Assembly (NCBI RefSeq): GCF_048159605.1
Contig: NZ_JBLREB010000001.1
Coordinates: 1,054,001 to 1,118,000, forward strand
Direction: 5' to 3'
DNA from: Ectobacillus polymachus
Lineage (GTDB): Bacteria > Bacillota > Bacilli > Bacillales > Bacillaceae_G
Length of the DNA: 64,000 nucleotides
This document shows positions 63,035-64,000 of this stretch, one piece after another; the stretch's first letter is position 1, and each line of letters begins with the position of its first letter. The notes below the pieces were generated by a model. The model was not told the origin of the DNA. It worked only from the letters and a program-made list of their open reading frames with translations, and searched no databases. Both the position numbers and the translations under genes were made by a program.

Positions 63035-64000
63035 TTAATGTGCAGAAACATCACTCACACCATGTCCAGTATTGGATTTTACAACGATTTCATCAAACTT
63101 TGCTTTGCTTTCTTGTTTGCCAGATAATATTGTACCTAAATAGGCTGCTAAAAACCCAAGTGGAATGGAAACAATACCTGGATTTGCTAAAGAAATGAGA
63201 GGTTTTCCTACAAAAATCGCTTTTCCAGCAACTGGATCCCAAACGTTTGGACCGATTGCTACCACAATAATAGCTGATAGGAGACCTACAATCATTCCTG
63301 ATATCGCTCCAGCTGTGTTAAAGCGTTTCCAGTAGATTGTGAATAAAATAACTGGAAGATTGGCACTTGCAGCAACCGCAAAGGCTAATGCTACGAGAAA
63401 GGCTACATTTAGTGTCTGCGCAAATAAAGCAAGTATGATACTAAGTACAGCAACACCAATAGACGCATACCGTGCCATGGCCACCTGTTCTTTTTCAGTT
63501 GCATTTCCACGGCGAATAATTTCGCTATAAAAATCATGTGCAAACGCAGATGCCGCTGTTAATACGAGCCCTGCTACAACTGCTAGAATCGTTGCAAATG
63601 CTACTGCAGATACAAAAGCGAATAGGAAGTCCCCACCAATCATTTGTGCTAAAAGCGGTGCCGCCATATTCCCTGCAGGGTTAGCTTTCACAATTGCTGT
63701 ATTACCGACAAAAGCAGCCGCACCGAAGCCGAGAAAAACAGTCATAATGTAAAAGAATCCAATTAGCCATGTTGCATAAACGACAGATGAGCGAGCTGTT
63801 TTCGCATCTTTTACTGTAAAGAAACGAACAAGAATATGCGGTAAACCAGCGGTACCAAGAACCAATGCTATATTTAAAGATAGCGTGTCCAAACCATTTT
63901 TATACTTCACTCCTGGATTTAAGAATGAATCTTTTAAAGGAGTAGCTGTTTTCATAGCTTGAAACATGTCCAACAAATTATAATTGAATTTAGCAAATAC
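63035..64000 (-). CDS. actP: Cation/acetate symporter, 5' end outside window
   Basis: 321 C-terminal residues are visible; the frame stays open to the right edge, so the N-terminal ~190 residues are missing from the window only. SSS-family landmarks: TLSLNIALVLGTAGLPHILVRFFTVKDAKTARSS and SAVAFATILAVVAGLVLTAASAFAHDFYSEI. The latter is typical of ActP/YwcA acetate permeases. Sodium- or proton-driven uptake of short-chain acids. Confidence 0.9.
   Translation of the reverse strand, partial: VFAKFNYNLLDMFQAMKTATPLKDSFLNPGVKYKNGLDTLSLNIALVLGTAGLPHILVRFFTVKDAKTARSSVVYATWLIGFFYIMTVFLGFGAAAFVGNTAIVKANPAGNMAAPLLAQMIGGDFLFAFVSAVAFATILAVVAGLVLTAASAFAHDFYSEIIRRGNATEKEQVAMARYASIGVAVLSIILALFAQTLNVAFLVALAFAVAASANLPVILFTIYWKRFNTAGAISGMIVGLLSAIIVVAIGPNVWDPVAGKAIFVGKPLISLANPGIVSIPLGFLAAYLGTILSGKQESKAKFDEIVVKSNTGHGVSDVSAH

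Overview
The window looks like chromosome from a low-GC, spore-forming Bacillus, most likely the Bacillus cereus group or a close relative. The signs are AT-rich DNA, strong AGGAGG ribosome sites, many perfect hairpin terminators, a spoVA2-type operon (44357-48112), a GerA-type germination cluster (54606-59780), a SAM-I riboswitch and dhaS/ykpA/yhfW/topB homologues. I see no rRNA, tRNA, CRISPR array, prophage or intact insertion sequence. The species call is inference.

Layout. 1-5904: malL (cut by the left edge, with a perfect cre box over its start codon), a DUF2231 membrane protein, dhaS, a YfhD-family peptide, a divergent PAP2 protein and rarD. 6161-11638: a two-gene operon of a secreted, membrane-anchored von Willebrand A protein and a giant tubulin/FtsZ-like protein. 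11913-23836: mostly housekeeping genes (ATP-grasp ligase, peptide-binding lipoprotein, ykpA, msrA, FAD oxidase, HD hydrolase) plus a repeat protein with (RSDR)n/(FDR)n tracts.

24084-31601 is a glutarate catabolism locus carrying both known routes. CoA transferase plus glutaryl-CoA dehydrogenase run on the minus strand; glaH plus lhgO run on the plus strand; an MHS-family transporter lies nearby. A DUF3870 gene sits between the two operons. Each operon begins with a roughly 165-nt leader that folds into mutually exclusive antiterminator and terminator hairpins, and the two leaders share a sequence motif. I regard this as the best candidate for an undescribed system.

31695-39374: polysaccharide deacetylase, alpha/beta hydrolase, a nosD-nosL-nosY-nosF copper-maturation operon without nosZ, a cold-shock gene and an M20 amidohydrolase. 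39568-43707: a TauE/SafE permease, an array of seven TTTATCGACGAAAA repeats at about 21-bp spacing, a spore-surface-like protein, a methyltransferase behind the SAM riboswitch, and an MgtC protein. 43883-48112: a Gly/Tyr-rich peptide and the seven-gene spoVA2 operon linked to spore heat resistance. 48116-54278: thioredoxin-like, DinB, yhfW, pgmB, SMR efflux and topB.

54606-59780 is a germinant-receptor operon in which the block gerA-tail/gerB/gerC has been duplicated in tandem; the second gerB is intact and has diverged, while the second gerC is destroyed by an internal deletion. 59978-64000: a coiled-coil protein of unknown function, an APC antiporter preceded by a 14-residue leader peptide with three consecutive histidines and a full set of alternative RNA hairpins, and an acetate symporter cut by the right edge.
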